Of a DNA stretch of 64,000 nt, positions 43,437-53,174 are shown piece by piece. Origin of the DNA: JANQFV01 sp964468185 (GTDB lineage Bacteria > Planctomycetota > Phycisphaerae > UBA1845 > Fen-1342); NCBI GenBank assembly GCA_964468185.1, contig CAYXTR010000011.1:62001-126000 (forward strand), in the 5' to 3' direction. A program made the translations under genes and the position numbers. The notes below the pieces were generated by a model. The model saw nothing but the letters and a program-made list of their open reading frames with translations. It was not told where the DNA came from and did no database searches. Position 1 is the first letter of the stretch. The number at the start of each line of letters is the position of its first letter.

Positions 43437-45317
43437 TTCTGTGGGTTCCGGTGATGTGGTGCGGCGGGCGACTGCGTGTTGGTCCGTGACGGCTGTGGAC
43501 TGTTGGCGACGGTCGTGCTGTGGTCGAGCTTGTCGATTTGCAGGGCGCCGAGCAGCTCGGGGCGGTCGGTGGCCTGGGCAAGTGCGGCGGGGGTCGTACC
43601 TAGCGCGTCGGCGGCGTAGGCGTCGGCACCGGCGTTGAGCAGCAGCGTGGCGATCGACACGTCACCGAGTGCGATGGCTTCGTGCAGTTGGTGTGCAGCC
43701 GAAGTCATCTGTGACATTGACGCCTGCTCCTGCGGCGATCAGGAGCCGTGTGTTTTCACGGTGGCTGGTCCGGACGGCGAGGTGCAGTGGCGTGGTGCCG
43801 TAGAGCGCGGCAGCCTGGGGCCAGCCGCCGTGGTGAAGCAGCAATGACACGAGTTGATGGTCGGCGTGTTGCACGGCGACGTGTAGTGGCGTTCGGCGAT
43901 CGCAGTCGGCGGCATTGGGGTCGGCGCCGGCTTCAAGGAGGAGCGCGGCAATTTGGCGGTGTTGGGCGCGGGTGGCCCAGTGTAATGGTGTGCGGCGCAG
44001 GTCGTCGCGGGCGGCGGGTGAGGCGCCGGCCTGGAGCAGCAGATCTGCTGTTTCAGGATTGGCTGCGAGATGTAGCGGGGTAACGCCGCGGATCGTGACT
44101 GCATTCGGATTGTCTCCGGCTGCGAGGCGGTGGTGGACTTGTCGCGTATCACCCGTGCGGGCCGCGGCGTGCAGGGCGGTCATACCCTTGAGGGCGAAGG
44201 GCTGGTGGGGGTGGGGTGGGGTGTCTGCGGGGTCAACACAAGCGCAAGCGTTGGCAACGCTGACGACGTGTTGCTCGTCGAGGCCGGTATGTCCGTAGGG
44301 CTGGCCGTAGTAGGTGGTGAGCTCACGGCGGAGGCGGATGAAATCGTGATCGGACAGAGGAAGGCCGTTCTTGTCGACGTAGAGGGCGCGGAGGGCGCGG
44401 CAGCGTTCGCTGATTACGCGGCGGAGCACAGCGGCAGTCAGCGGGTCATACCAGTTTGGATTCAGGGCTTCGTCAAAGTGGGGCGAGAAGAAACGGGTCA
44501 GGAAGTCGGAGTCGGGCTCGACGTGTGGATTGAGATGCCAGCGACCTGCGCTCAACCGGAGCATGGGCGGTTGGACTGTGCCCTGCAACTGCACCGGTTC
44601 GGTGAGGTTGATGTAGAAGAGCATGCCGACGTAGTTGGCGGCGAGGTCGGCGTTGGAGACGACGCCGGAACTCAGTTTTCCGAGCAGGCCCCACTCGGAA
44701 TAGAGAAGGTGGTTGCCGGCGCCGACCTGGTAGGCGGCTTGTTCCCGGGCGTCGGGTTCGGGCAAACCGGCATGGAGCGCGCGGCGGTAGGCCACGTAGT
44801 AGTTGTAGCCGTGGTGGACGAAGTGGCCGATTTTGTCGGAACTGACGTAGACGCCGTTGATCATGAAGGTGGAGCCGCGCCAGAGCAGGTAGAAGCGGCG
44901 GGGGTCGACGGGGAGAAGGGCTTCATCATAGATGGACGGCCTGGCCCGGTGATGCGTGAGCAGGCCGGGGTGGGTGGTCCTGCGCTTGGGGGTGCTGACG
45001 AAGCGCTCGACCTCATCGATATAGAAGCCGGCGACGCCGAACTCATTACAGATCATCCGGGCGATGTGGTCGGGGGAGCGCAGGCGCTCGCGGGTGGATG
45101 GCGCGTGCCGCGCGCTCTGGATCTGGATGTTCGTCTTGCGAACGGCGCGGGCGATGCGGCGGTGGAAGTCCTGTGTGAAGGCGGGGCCGAGGTTGGCGAA
45201 TGGTCTGCGCGGGGGAGGTGTGAAGTGGTCGGTTTCGTGGGCGCGAGCGGCAGGCGGCAGGCGCAGGAGAGCCAGCAGCCCGAGGAACACCGCGATCCGT
45301 TGGGTGCGTTTGGTCAT
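43433..45317 (-). CDS. exported ankyrin-repeat protein, interrupted by a +1 frameshift
   Basis: About 627 residues after correction. A signal peptide (MTKRTQRIAVFLGLLALLRL, then PPAARA) leads into a large domain of unknown function (about 30-360) and about seven ankyrin repeats (RRTPLHWATRAQHRQIAALL, GTTPLHLAVRTSHRENTRLL, etc.). In the sixth repeat the frame is lost at about 43688: it should read GCTPLHEAIALGDVSIA but runs into TPTARSHRTR and stops at 43662; the right residues continue in another frame to 43433. That second frame then overlaps the lipoprotein start by 4 bp, so the downstream frame is real. Either a sequencing error or a recent mutation. Confidence 0.75.
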
Positions 45318-45979
45318 AATGTCTGGTTCATGGTCTGTGCAGTGACGCCGGCCCGACGGGCACAGCGCGGCCCTGTTTCCGATAATGTCAAGTATATCAC
45401 ACTGCATTTCTGATCGTACGGTTTTGTTGCGCCACGCGGCGTGCTCGAGGTGTGGATGGGGCGGGGGTTGAAGGAGGCGCCACGCGAAAAAAATGGCGAA
45501 AAGTTCGTTAGATTCCGCGTGGCACGGCGCTAGTACAGGTGAAGGGACGGCGTGTCCGTCCAGTCGGCCCGGGGTTGTCAGCCGGCTGGGCAGGTATGTT
45601 GTGCGCAAGATCTTCTGCCTCCAGCGAACGCGGACGGGTGCCGGGGCTGGCGCTTCGGTCGCGTGAATGTGGGCAGTAACCCTGACCGGCGGATCTGACG
45701 CACTGACCTGCCCGGTCGGCTGAATCTTTTCAGGCGACCACCCCCCTACTGGCCGCAGCTTGACACCTAAACTTCTTATTGATAATGACTTAAGGATACG
45801 GGTGCGTGACGCACCTGGGTCGCGTCCGGGGCGAATTGTGCAGTCGCCTGGCTTGCCAACGATCTTCCGAGGTGTGGATCGCAGGGCGTGGGCGCGGTCT
45901 TGTGGCCGGACCGAGTGCCGGTATGCTGTGCGTCCTCTGTGATCCTCTGAAAGGCGATGCAAGCACGCAGGAGGCCGGC
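45318..45979. other. 662-bp intergenic region with a candidate promoter
   Basis: Between the divergent ankyrin gene and the DUF368 gene. A sigma-70-like promoter is at 45760-45788. The rest contains no supported gene and no clear RNA structure. Confidence 0.4.
45760..45788 (+). promoter_or_regulatory. sigma-70-like promoter for the DUF368 gene
   Basis: A perfect TTGACA (45760-45765) is 15 bp from GATAAT (45781-45786; 5 of 6 matches) or 17 bp from TAATGA. The start codon is about 190 bp downstream. Confidence 0.45.
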
Positions 45980-47053
45980 ATGCGTGAATCCCCCCCTACC
46001 GACCGCGATGTTTCGTCTGGTATGGCCGCAGAAGCCGGGGAGTCGGGTAGCGCGACAGCTCAACGTGTGACGGCGGGGCCATTGCGGCTGGCGCGGACGG
46101 CGATTGCGGGAGCGCTGATGGGGATTGCGAACCTGATCCCGGGGGTATCGGGTGGGACGATGGTGCTGGCGATGGGGCTTTATCAGGAGTTCATCGACAG
46201 TGTGGCGGATGTGACGGCGTTTCGCTGGGGGTGGCGGCGAGTCGTGTTTCTGGGCGTGCTGCTGTGCTTCGCGGGGGGGGCGATTGTCGGGCTGGCGGGG
46301 CTGATTCTGTATTTGTTGTTTCATTTTCCGGTGGCAATGTATGCGTTGTTCATCGGGTTGACGCTGGGCGGGGCGCCAACCCTGGTGCGGTCGTTGCGGC
46401 CGATCCGGGCAGATGTCGTGGTGGCGACAGGGGTGGGCCTGGCGTTGATGGTTGGGGTAGTGCTCTTGAAGCATGCGCAGAGCGAGGGTTTTCCGCACAA
46501 TATGGCGATGGACGTGGTCAGCGGCGTGGTGGGGGCGACGACGATGGTGCTGCCGGGGGTGTCGGGGTCGTACATGCTGCTCGTGCTGGACCAGTACGGG
46601 CGGGTCATCGGGGCGGTGAAGGACTTTGATCTGAAGATCATCGTTCCGGTGGGCATCGGTGCCGTCGTCGGCGTCATTGGGCTGGCACACTTGCTAAAGG
46701 TGTTGCTGCATCGGGTGCCGCGGGCAACCGTGGGCGTGTTGCTGGGGATTCTGCTGGGGTCGGTGATCGGGCTGTGGCCTTTTGGGCGCGAGCCGGACGT
46801 GAAGATTCTGGAGCGGCAAACGGCGGGGGAATTGGTGGCGTTTGCGGAGGCGTGGCGGATCCCGGGTGTAGCGCCAAGTGACGACGTTGAAGCGTTGGCG
46901 GCGCAGATTCACGAGCGGTGGGAGGCGCGCGAATTGCGGACGTATCCGGGCGGTGCATATGTGCGCGCGGTGCTGCTGGTGGTAACTGGGTTTGTAACGA
47001 CGATGCTGCTGTCGCGGAAGCAGGAGGGCAAGAAGTCAGCCGGGGCGGCGTAA
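45980..47053 (+). CDS. DUF368-family membrane transporter (undecaprenyl-phosphate translocase type)
   Basis: 357 residues, about 8-9 membrane segments. The signatures MGIANLIPGVSGGTMVLAMG (about 47-66) and VSGVVGATTMVLPGVSGSYM (about 177-196) are typical of DUF368. Members such as PopT recycle undecaprenyl phosphate across the cytoplasmic membrane. About 35 N-terminal residues before the first helix are hydrophilic. ATG 45980 has a strong AGGAGG 5 bp upstream, so the longer frame to 45806 is not used. Divergent from the ankyrin gene. Confidence 0.85.
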   Translation: MRESPPTDRDVSSGMAAEAGESGSATAQRVTAGPLRLARTAIAGALMGIANLIPGVSGGTMVLAMGLYQEFIDSVADVTAFRWGWRRVVFLGVLLCFAGGAIVGLAGLILYLLFHFPVAMYALFIGLTLGGAPTLVRSLRPIRADVVVATGVGLALMVGVVLLKHAQSEGFPHNMAMDVVSGVVGATTMVLPGVSGSYMLLVLDQYGRVIGAVKDFDLKIIVPVGIGAVVGVIGLAHLLKVLLHRVPRATVGVLLGILLGSVIGLWPFGREPDVKILERQTAGELVAFAEAWRIPGVAPSDDVEALAAQIHERWEARELRTYPGGAYVRAVLLVVTGFVTTMLLSRKQEGKKSAGAA

Positions 47054-47404
47054 CGCACGGGTGGTAGGCCTGGTGTGCCAGGCGCATCGGGGATTCAGGC
47101 TAACCGTGCCAACGCAGCACGGGTAATGGTGTCTGACCGATAAGGCAGCTTGTGTGTCTTGACGCATGTGGTATGGTGCCTACGTTATCGAACGTAGTGG
47201 AATTGGCGCGAGATGGCGGGGGCTGAGCAGTGAGGAGCGTGTGCTGTCGCTGGAATGGAAGCTGGCAGACAAGGCAACGCGCAGATTTCTCGCAAGGTGT
47301 GCCGTGGCCTGGTCGATGACCAGTGTTGAGGGGCAGGAGAGTTCGTCTGCTCTTGCTTTTGCGGACCTTGTCTATCTGCACGCGTCCTACGCGACGAGGT
47401 GGTT
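47054..47404. other. intergenic region
   Basis: 351 bp. Contains a short hairpin GCCTGG-TGTG-CCAGGC (about 47078) after the DUF368 stop and a promoter-like pair at 47159-47186. An 84-codon frame at 47166-47420 is not convincing as a gene. Confidence 0.35.
47159..47186 (+). promoter_or_regulatory. possible promoter for the exported protein gene
   Basis: TTGACG (47159-47164) and TACGTT (47181-47186) with a 16-bp spacer, about 220 bp upstream of the start at 47405. Tentative. Confidence 0.25.
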
Positions 47405-47968
47405 GTGCGTCGCAGAGTAACGCAATCCTTGTTAGTTCTGGCAGCGGTTGGCGCCGTCGGCACCATTTGCCTGTTCACAGTCGGGTTGCGCCGAGGGCAT
47501 GCGGCCGACGAGGCGATGTATGACGGTGGCATGCCTGAGTTGCCGCGAATCAAGACGTCAATGCCGGCGACGGACAATGGTGCGCCGTCGGCGGCCGGGG
47601 CAGCCGGGGATGGAACGGGGGCGTTGCTGACGATCTGTAACAACCTGCCGGGGGTGGTGACGGCAATTACGGAACCGGGCGGTGAGTGTGTGCGGATCCC
47701 ATGGGGCGCAGGAGTGTACGCGCTGGGCGACGAGCCGGTGCAGGCGATCACGTTGTATTACCACGATGCATATTGGCCGTATGTGTATCAGCTCTGGTGT
47801 CCGGGTGATGGGAAGCGGCATACGGTCGAGATGATGGAGTTGTGGCGGGGTGAGGTGCCGGTGGGGTTTCAGTTGCGGCGCGGTCGGCCTGATGGCACCG
47901 GGGAGATCATCTGGTTTGATGAGCCGGAGGCGGATCGGCACGCAGGGGTTGGTGGGCCAATCCTGTAG
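47405..47968 (+). CDS. exported or membrane-anchored protein of unknown function
   Basis: 187 residues. N-terminal hydrophobic signal/anchor (SLLVLAAVGAVGTICLFTVG, about 7-26), an Ala/Gly-rich linker, then a compact domain (about 70-187) with ICNNLPGVVTAITEPGGECV, YYHDAYWPYVYQLWCPGDGK and EIIWFDEPEADRH. Three cysteines in the domain could form a disulphide. No family is recognised. GTG 47405 is chosen because GAGG lies 5 bp upstream; GTG 47399 is also in frame. Confidence 0.6.
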   Translation: MRRRVTQSLLVLAAVGAVGTICLFTVGLRRGHAADEAMYDGGMPELPRIKTSMPATDNGAPSAAGAAGDGTGALLTICNNLPGVVTAITEPGGECVRIPWGAGVYALGDEPVQAITLYYHDAYWPYVYQLWCPGDGKRHTVEMMELWRGEVPVGFQLRRGRPDGTGEIIWFDEPEADRHAGVGGPIL

Positions 47969-48132
47969 GGTACCTTCCGGCGAATACGCAGGCCGCCGAG
48001 TTGCAGACGGGGATTGTCGATCGCGTGCAGGTGCGTCCGGGAACGAGACGTTGGCGGAGGGCGGGCTCGGCGGCTTGTCGCTACACTTGCGTGCGGTCCC
48101 ACCGGCCGGCTTATCTCGATAGTAGAAACGCG

Positions 48133-48166
48133 GCGACCCCGCCCGCGGAGAACCGCGAGCGGGGTC
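48133..48166 (-). terminator. probable terminator of the sigma factor gene
   Basis: Minus strand: stem CGACCCCGC/GCGGGGTCG with further inner pairing (CGCGG/CCGCG), followed by CCGCGTTTC, 36 bp past the stop. Confidence 0.5.
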
Positions 48167-48201
48167 GGCACACGAGGGGGGAGGGACAGGTATCGGGGTA
48201 T

Positions 48202-49899
48202 TCAATTGCCGAGCAAACGCTCGACATCACTCTCGAAATCGTCGCGCAGCCGCGCCATGGCGCGGGCCTCGAGCTGGCGAATGCGTTCCTTGGACACGCC
48301 GAAGCGGTGGCCGATCTGCTCAAGCGTCTCGGGCTGGCCGTGATCGTCGAGGCCGAAACGGCGGCGGAGGATCGAGCATTCGCGGTCGTCCAGCGTGGCG
48401 AGCATGCGGTCAACGGTTCCGCGGACGGCGGCGAGTTGATCGCTTTCAGCCTCGTCGGGCTGGACAGAGCCGGCGCTATCGAGCAGTTCTTCCCAGCCGG
48501 TCTGATAGCGTTCGCGGTGCTGGTGCTGCTCGGGGATGGAGCGGGCGAAATTCTTCATGATCGCCCAGGACGCGTAGGTGCTGAATTTGAAGCCGCGCAT
48601 GTAGTCGAACTTCTCGACAGCGCGCATCAGCGAGACGTTGCCATCACTGATGAGCTCGAACAGATCGTGCGTGCCGTTGAGGTGACGCTTGGCAATGCTG
48701 ACGACCAGCCGCAGGTTGGCCTGCACGATTTCGTTCTTGACGCGGTTGGCCTGTTCGAGCAGATGCTCGACGTGATCGAGCTCCTGGGCCTGGGCCTCGT
48801 CGGGCTCGATTTTCTCGAGCAATCTGCTCGCCTGGTACTTGAGATAGTTCATCTTCCGGAACAGATGCGCTTCGCCCGCGCGGGTGAGGAGCGGGGTGCG
48901 GAAGAGTTGAGCAAGGTAAGGTGGGAGATCGCCCGGGACGCGCCGTGACGACGTCGACAACTCTTGTCGGAGGGGAGCGGCGGGGGGAGTTCGAAGAATC
49001 GCCTCGTCGGCCTCCGGCGCGTCGAATTCCGGGCTCTCCACGTACTCAATCTTCCGGGCCCGCAGGTCGCGGGCGCGCATCTGCGCAATGGTCTTGTAGA
49101 TCCAGCCGGTGGGCTTCTCGAAACGGCCGGCGAGTTGCCGGATGGTGGCGCCATCGACGTAGGCTTCCCAGACGGCAAGGCGCTGGTCGTTGGCCTCGAC
49201 ATCGAGCGGGGAGCGGTTGAAGAGGCCGCTGCCCGGGTGGGCCTCGTCGTGGTGTTTGAGGATGAGGCGGATCGTCTCGACAGCGCGGCCTGTCTCGGTC
49301 GCGATAGTACGCGCGACGGCGTTGACCGTGCGGTGCCCCTCTTCGACGAGGCTGGTGGCGCGTTTGACGACTTCGGCGCGCTCACGCTTGGTGAGCTGTG
49401 AGAAGCTGCTGCCGCGTGAAACGAGGTCGATGTTCTGAGCGACGAAGCGCCGCACGCAGCGCTCGGCGAACAGCAGACGGCTGCGACGGTCCTCGGGGTG
49501 GCGGAAGCGCCAGCCGGCGAGACCGCGGCGGCGCCAGCGGAAGATGGTCTTGGTGCTCACGTCGAAGCGGTCGGCGAGTTCGTCGACCGTCGAGAGGTGC
49601 TCGGACCAATCCTCGAGCGGGAGGGCTGCGTTCTCGCTGAGATCCTCGGCCAGAGTGATGAGATCGGTGACGAGCGCGCCACCTTCGAACAGACGCTGAC
49701 TGTTGCCGTTTCCGTTGCCGCCGACGGGGCGATAGCCGGTAAGGCCGTGGCAGACGAAATCGAAGGGGTAGCTCTTGTCGGGCTCGATGATTGAGAGTAG
49801 GAATTCGATACCGAGGAGTTGGCGTAAGCGCAACCGCTTCGGGCCGCGTTTAAGCTGGTCTGCGAATGCGCGCAGTTGTTGGCTGTTGTACTTGTCCAT
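48202..49899 (-). CDS. sigma-70 family factor with a long N-terminal region containing several HTH-like segments
   Basis: 565 residues. The C-terminal half is a clear sigma-70: region 2 (QANLRLVVSIAKRHL, then DLFELISDGNVSLMRAVEKF, near 395-440) and region 4 (LDDRECSILRRRFGLDDHGQ to GVSKERIRQLEARAMARLRD, near 500-555). The N-terminal half has three HTH-like stretches: STVDELADRFDVSTKTIFRW (about 102-121), VNAVARTIATETGRAVETIR (about 192-211) and TIRQLAGRFEKPTGWIYKTI (about 250-269). The promoter carries a 28-bp palindrome. AGGAGG is 7 bp before ATG 49899. Likely a lineage-specific alternative sigma factor whose N-terminus may bind DNA by itself. Confidence 0.88.
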   Translation of the reverse strand: MDKYNSQQLRAFADQLKRGPKRLRLRQLLGIEFLLSIIEPDKSYPFDFVCHGLTGYRPVGGNGNGNSQRLFEGGALVTDLITLAEDLSENAALPLEDWSEHLSTVDELADRFDVSTKTIFRWRRRGLAGWRFRHPEDRRSRLLFAERCVRRFVAQNIDLVSRGSSFSQLTKRERAEVVKRATSLVEEGHRTVNAVARTIATETGRAVETIRLILKHHDEAHPGSGLFNRSPLDVEANDQRLAVWEAYVDGATIRQLAGRFEKPTGWIYKTIAQMRARDLRARKIEYVESPEFDAPEADEAILRTPPAAPLRQELSTSSRRVPGDLPPYLAQLFRTPLLTRAGEAHLFRKMNYLKYQASRLLEKIEPDEAQAQELDHVEHLLEQANRVKNEIVQANLRLVVSIAKRHLNGTHDLFELISDGNVSLMRAVEKFDYMRGFKFSTYASWAIMKNFARSIPEQHQHRERYQTGWEELLDSAGSVQPDEAESDQLAAVRGTVDRMLATLDDRECSILRRRFGLDDHGQPETLEQIGHRFGVSKERIRQLEARAMARLRDDFESDVERLLGN

Positions 49900-49988
49900 C
49901 TGGCTGCCTCCTGGGCAGGGCCTAATAGCTGATCTGCGGGCGCACACTTTTCACCCGCAGCTCCGCCCGGTCATTATCAACCAGATGG

Positions 49989-50017
49989 ATTATAGGGATG
50001 CTCGAACGAATAATGAT
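49989..50017 (-). promoter_or_regulatory. promoter of the multi-HTH sigma factor gene
   Basis: Minus strand: perfect TATAAT (49994-49989), with ATCATT at the -35 position 17 bp upstream (50017-50012). The -35 is weak and lies within the palindrome at 50003-50030. About 90 bp upstream of the start codon. Confidence 0.45.
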
Positions 50018-50030
50018 CAGATTTCGTTCG
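50003..50030. promoter_or_regulatory. palindromic operator candidate
   Basis: Perfect 8-bp arms CGAACGAA (50003-50010) and TTCGTTCG (50023-50030) separated by 12 bp. It overlaps the -35 and spacer of the sigma factor promoter. Site for a dimeric regulator, possibly the sigma protein's own HTH segments. Confidence 0.5.
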
Positions 50031-50181
50031 ACCGACCGTAGTTGCTTAACGAAGTACCAAGTTTTTCAGTCTTCCAGTCGCTGTCACAAACGTGCATAAG
50101 CGTACTGTATGAATCTGTCGTCATTCTGCCGGCCCCGAGTTGTCCCGTCAAGAGAATTCTTCTCGGAGCGCTCAGGTGCGA

Positions 50182-51399
50182 TTAAGAATCCGTTTTCAGG
50201 AACAGATAGTAGAGCCGGCCTTCCGCGGCAGTCGATCCGGCAACCGCTTCCGCTCTACGTCCGATACCGATGTACACGTCGCACCGCCCGGCTGCCCGGA
50301 TGGCACCGCCGGTGTCCTGGTCGAGTGCGAAGCTGTGGAACGGTTCCTGTACCGTCCGATAAGTGCCGACGCGTGGAAGTGTCGTTACGGCGTACGCGAG
50401 GGCGGCGCGAGGGAACACGCTCTTGTCGGTGGCGATGGTCCGATATGGCGTAACGGGTGTGTTCAGACTGCCGTAGGGTCCCCCCTCCTCTGGCTGGAAG
50501 AATACGTAGCGACTGTTCTCCCAGGCGTATTGATAGACCTGGTCGGGGTGCTGGGCGAAGTAGGTGCGGAGAGTGCCGAGGGAGACTTCGTCGCGGCGGA
50601 TGAGACCTTCATCCACCATTCTCTGCCAGATGGGGGTGTATTCGTGACCGTTGTTTCCGGCGTAGCCGAGCTCGTAGATTGTACCGTCGGCCAGGCGGAG
50701 GCGTGCGGAGCCCTGGACGGTCACAACGTAGGTCTCGAAGGGCGAGCGGAGCCAGGCGACTTCGAGGCCGTCAAGCAAGCGGCCCTCCTCAATCTGACGG
50801 CGCGTGGGATAGGTGGGGTCGATCTGGCCGCTGGGGAGGCGCTGTCCGAGGATGCGGCCGTCCTCGTCCTTCACGAGGTCGGGCGGCAAGCCGTAGAGCG
50901 GATAGCGGAACTCGGGGGTGCGCTGGAGGCGGCCGTCAAAGATGGGGCAGTAGTAGCCGGTGAAGAAGACGGTACCGGCATCGTCGCAGCCGACGGACTG
51001 GTAGACGTCGAATTGGCGGCGGATAGCGGCATCAAGCTCGTCGGCGCTCGCGGTCTGATCCAACAGTTGCAGGAAACGTTCGAGGGAGGCGATGACGCGG
51101 GCGTGGGTGATGTCGCGATAGGGGTAGAAGCGCTCGCTGGAGGGCTTGGCGAGGTAGTGGAGGCTATGGCGGATGGCCTGGCTGAGGCCGGTGCGGTTGT
51201 GGAACCCCGGGCGGAAGTCGGGGTAGTCGCTCGGTGGTATCTTGCGGAGGGCGAGCGTGCCGGGGGGTAGAGGTTTGCTGTAGTCCTTCTCATGGACGGG
51301 TTGGTAAGGCTCGAGCTGGGGGGCGGGTTGCTCGCAGCCGAGGATGATCACGGTGAGGATGAAGACTGCAGTGCACGTCAGTGCGGTGGTGCGTGCCAT
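50182..51399 (-). CDS. mltA: membrane-bound lytic murein transglycosylase A
   Basis: 405 residues. Lipoprotein signal (VFILTVIILGC), an MltA domain (GTVFFTGYYCPIFDGRLQRT through YVVTVQGSARLRLADG, about 140-280) and the 3D domain with catalytic Asp (FALDQDTGGAIRAAGRCDVY, near 355-375). It cleaves the MurNAc-GlcNAc bond of peptidoglycan, leaving 1,6-anhydro ends. ATG 51399 starts the signal peptide; the longer frame to 51513 does not. It follows the nuo operon by 110 bp on the same strand. Confidence 0.92.
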   Translation of the reverse strand: MARTTALTCTAVFILTVIILGCEQPAPQLEPYQPVHEKDYSKPLPPGTLALRKIPPSDYPDFRPGFHNRTGLSQAIRHSLHYLAKPSSERFYPYRDITHARVIASLERFLQLLDQTASADELDAAIRRQFDVYQSVGCDDAGTVFFTGYYCPIFDGRLQRTPEFRYPLYGLPPDLVKDEDGRILGQRLPSGQIDPTYPTRRQIEEGRLLDGLEVAWLRSPFETYVVTVQGSARLRLADGTIYELGYAGNNGHEYTPIWQRMVDEGLIRRDEVSLGTLRTYFAQHPDQVYQYAWENSRYVFFQPEEGGPYGSLNTPVTPYRTIATDKSVFPRAALAYAVTTLPRVGTYRTVQEPFHSFALDQDTGGAIRAAGRCDVYIGIGRRAEAVAGSTAAEGRLYYLFLKTDS

Positions 51400-51509
51400 T
51401 GGAGCGCTCCTGGAATGGTGAGCGAGTTCGCGGATCTGGATGATTGCGGTTGCCAAATACCGGTGCGATTTTGGCGCCTGGTGCGTGGGAGGGCAAGAGG
51501 CGACGAAGC

Positions 51510-53174
51510 TCACTGGGCGGGCGGGTCTCCGGGAGCGACCGGAGGTGCCTGGGCAACCGAATCCGGGGTGTGCTGCTGCGTGTCGTATAACACATAGCTG
51601 GTGGAACGGACGCGGTCGAGGAACTCGGCGGTCGCGCTGCGGCCGGCGGGCATGAGGAGTTGCGGCAGGATGGCGAAGACGATGAGCAGAAAGCCGCAGA
51701 GGAGGGCCCCCATGCGCGGGGCCTCGCGTTCTGATGCGGGCCAGGCGCCGGCCGGGTCGCTGGGGTAGATCAGGACGGCGGCGATGACGCGGAGGTAGTA
51801 GGCGGCGGCCAGGGCGGAGTTGAGCACGGCGATGATGACGAGGGTGATCATCCAGGGCTGGTAGTCACGGATGAGCGAGTCGGCCTGTGACGCGGAAAGT
51901 GCACTGCCGAAGAGACTGAGCTTGCCCCAGAAGCCGGGCGTAGGCGGCAAGCCCATGAGCGTGAACATGGCAAGGACGAGTAGCATGGCGGCGCCGGCGT
52001 CGCGGCGGATGAGGCCGGCGACGTCACGCAGGGTTTCGCAGGGGCGATCTACCTTGGTGAGAGCGCCCAATACGGCGAATGCGCCGAGGTTGGCGATGCC
52101 ATAGATGACGACGTAGAAGAGGACGGCCGCGGTGCCGTCACCCATGATGCCGATGCCGCCGAAGCGGTTGACGCCCTGGCCGGCGAGTGGGCCGGCGAGG
52201 AGGCCGACGAGCATGTAGCCGGCGTGGGCGATACCGGAATAGCCGAGGAGGCGTTTGATGTTGGTCTGGCGGAGGGCCATCACGTTGCCGACGGTCATGC
52301 TGAACGCGGCGATCAGCCAGAGCAACCAGAAGATGATTTCCTGGTTGCCGAAGTTCCACAGGCCGGTCATGGCGACGATCTTGAAGATGGCGACGATGCC
52401 GGCGATCTTGGGGACGAAGCCGAGCAGACCGGCGACGGGGCTGGCTGCACCTTGGTATACGTCGGCGATGTAGAAGTGGAGCGGGACGGCGGCGATCTTG
52501 AAGAGCAGGCCACCGATGGAGAGGATCAGGCCGATCATGGTCAGGCCGTGGACGAGGGTGCCGGGCTCGTCGAGCGCGGCGGCGACGGCTTCGAGGGTAC
52601 CGGTCAATGAGGTCGTGCCGGAAACGCCGTAGAGAAAAGCGAAGCCATAGGCCATGACGGCGGCGGACATGGCGCCGAGGTAGAAGTACTTGGTGCCGGC
52701 TTCGACCGAGCGGACGTTGGACCGGCTGAGGACGATCATGATGTAGGTGGGGATGCTGGTGAGCTCGAGGGCGAGGAAGAGCAGCAGCAGGTCGTTGGCG
52801 GGGGCAACCAGCAGCAAGCCGGTGAGCGAGAAGAGCATCATCGCGAGGAATTCGCCGCGTTCGTCGGCGCGAGCGCTGGTCCAGTTCACGAGGACAAGGA
52901 TGATGCCGATGGTGAGGGCGGCCTTGCGGACGAAGAGAGTCAGGGAACCGAGGATAACGCCGTTGCCTGAATCACGGGCGACGCTGACCCCGGCACCCCA
53001 ATCGGGGGCGATGACCAGCAGGGTGGCGATGATGAGGCCGGCGAGGGCGGTCCAACCGGTGAGGCGGCGTACGGCAGCGCTGCCCTGCCCGAGCAGTAGG
53101 ACGACGCAGCCAGTGATGAGGACCACGAGTTCGGGAAGTAGTGCGGCGATGGAGATGGGAGGCGACAAGTGCAT
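51510..53174 (-). CDS. nuoN: NADH-quinone oxidoreductase subunit N
   Basis: 554 residues, about 14 membrane segments. The proton-pump core includes GLLFKIAAVPLHFYIADVYQ, GAASPVAGLLGFVPKIAGI (about 223-265) and LLGYSGIAHAGYML (about 308-321). It is one of three antiporter-like proton-pumping subunits of complex I. Its ATG overlaps the nuoM stop by 1 bp. The last gene of the operon; a short hydrophilic tail (residues 520-554) is longer than usual. Confidence 0.95.
   Translation of the reverse strand: MHLSPPISIAALLPELVVLITGCVVLLLGQGSAAVRRLTGWTALAGLIIATLLVIAPDWGAGVSVARDSGNGVILGSLTLFVRKAALTIGIILVLVNWTSARADERGEFLAMMLFSLTGLLLVAPANDLLLLFLALELTSIPTYIMIVLSRSNVRSVEAGTKYFYLGAMSAAVMAYGFAFLYGVSGTTSLTGTLEAVAAALDEPGTLVHGLTMIGLILSIGGLLFKIAAVPLHFYIADVYQGAASPVAGLLGFVPKIAGIVAIFKIVAMTGLWNFGNQEIIFWLLWLIAAFSMTVGNVMALRQTNIKRLLGYSGIAHAGYMLVGLLAGPLAGQGVNRFGGIGIMGDGTAAVLFYVVIYGIANLGAFAVLGALTKVDRPCETLRDVAGLIRRDAGAAMLLVLAMFTLMGLPPTPGFWGKLSLFGSALSASQADSLIRDYQPWMITLVIIAVLNSALAAAYYLRVIAAVLIYPSDPAGAWPASEREAPRMGALLCGFLLIVFAILPQLLMPAGRSATAEFLDRVRSTSYVLYDTQQHTPDSVAQAPPVAPGDPPAQ

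Noticed and set aside
47166..47420. 84-codon frame before the exported protein
   Set aside because: No ribosome-binding site, no motif, and it overlaps the start of the next gene.
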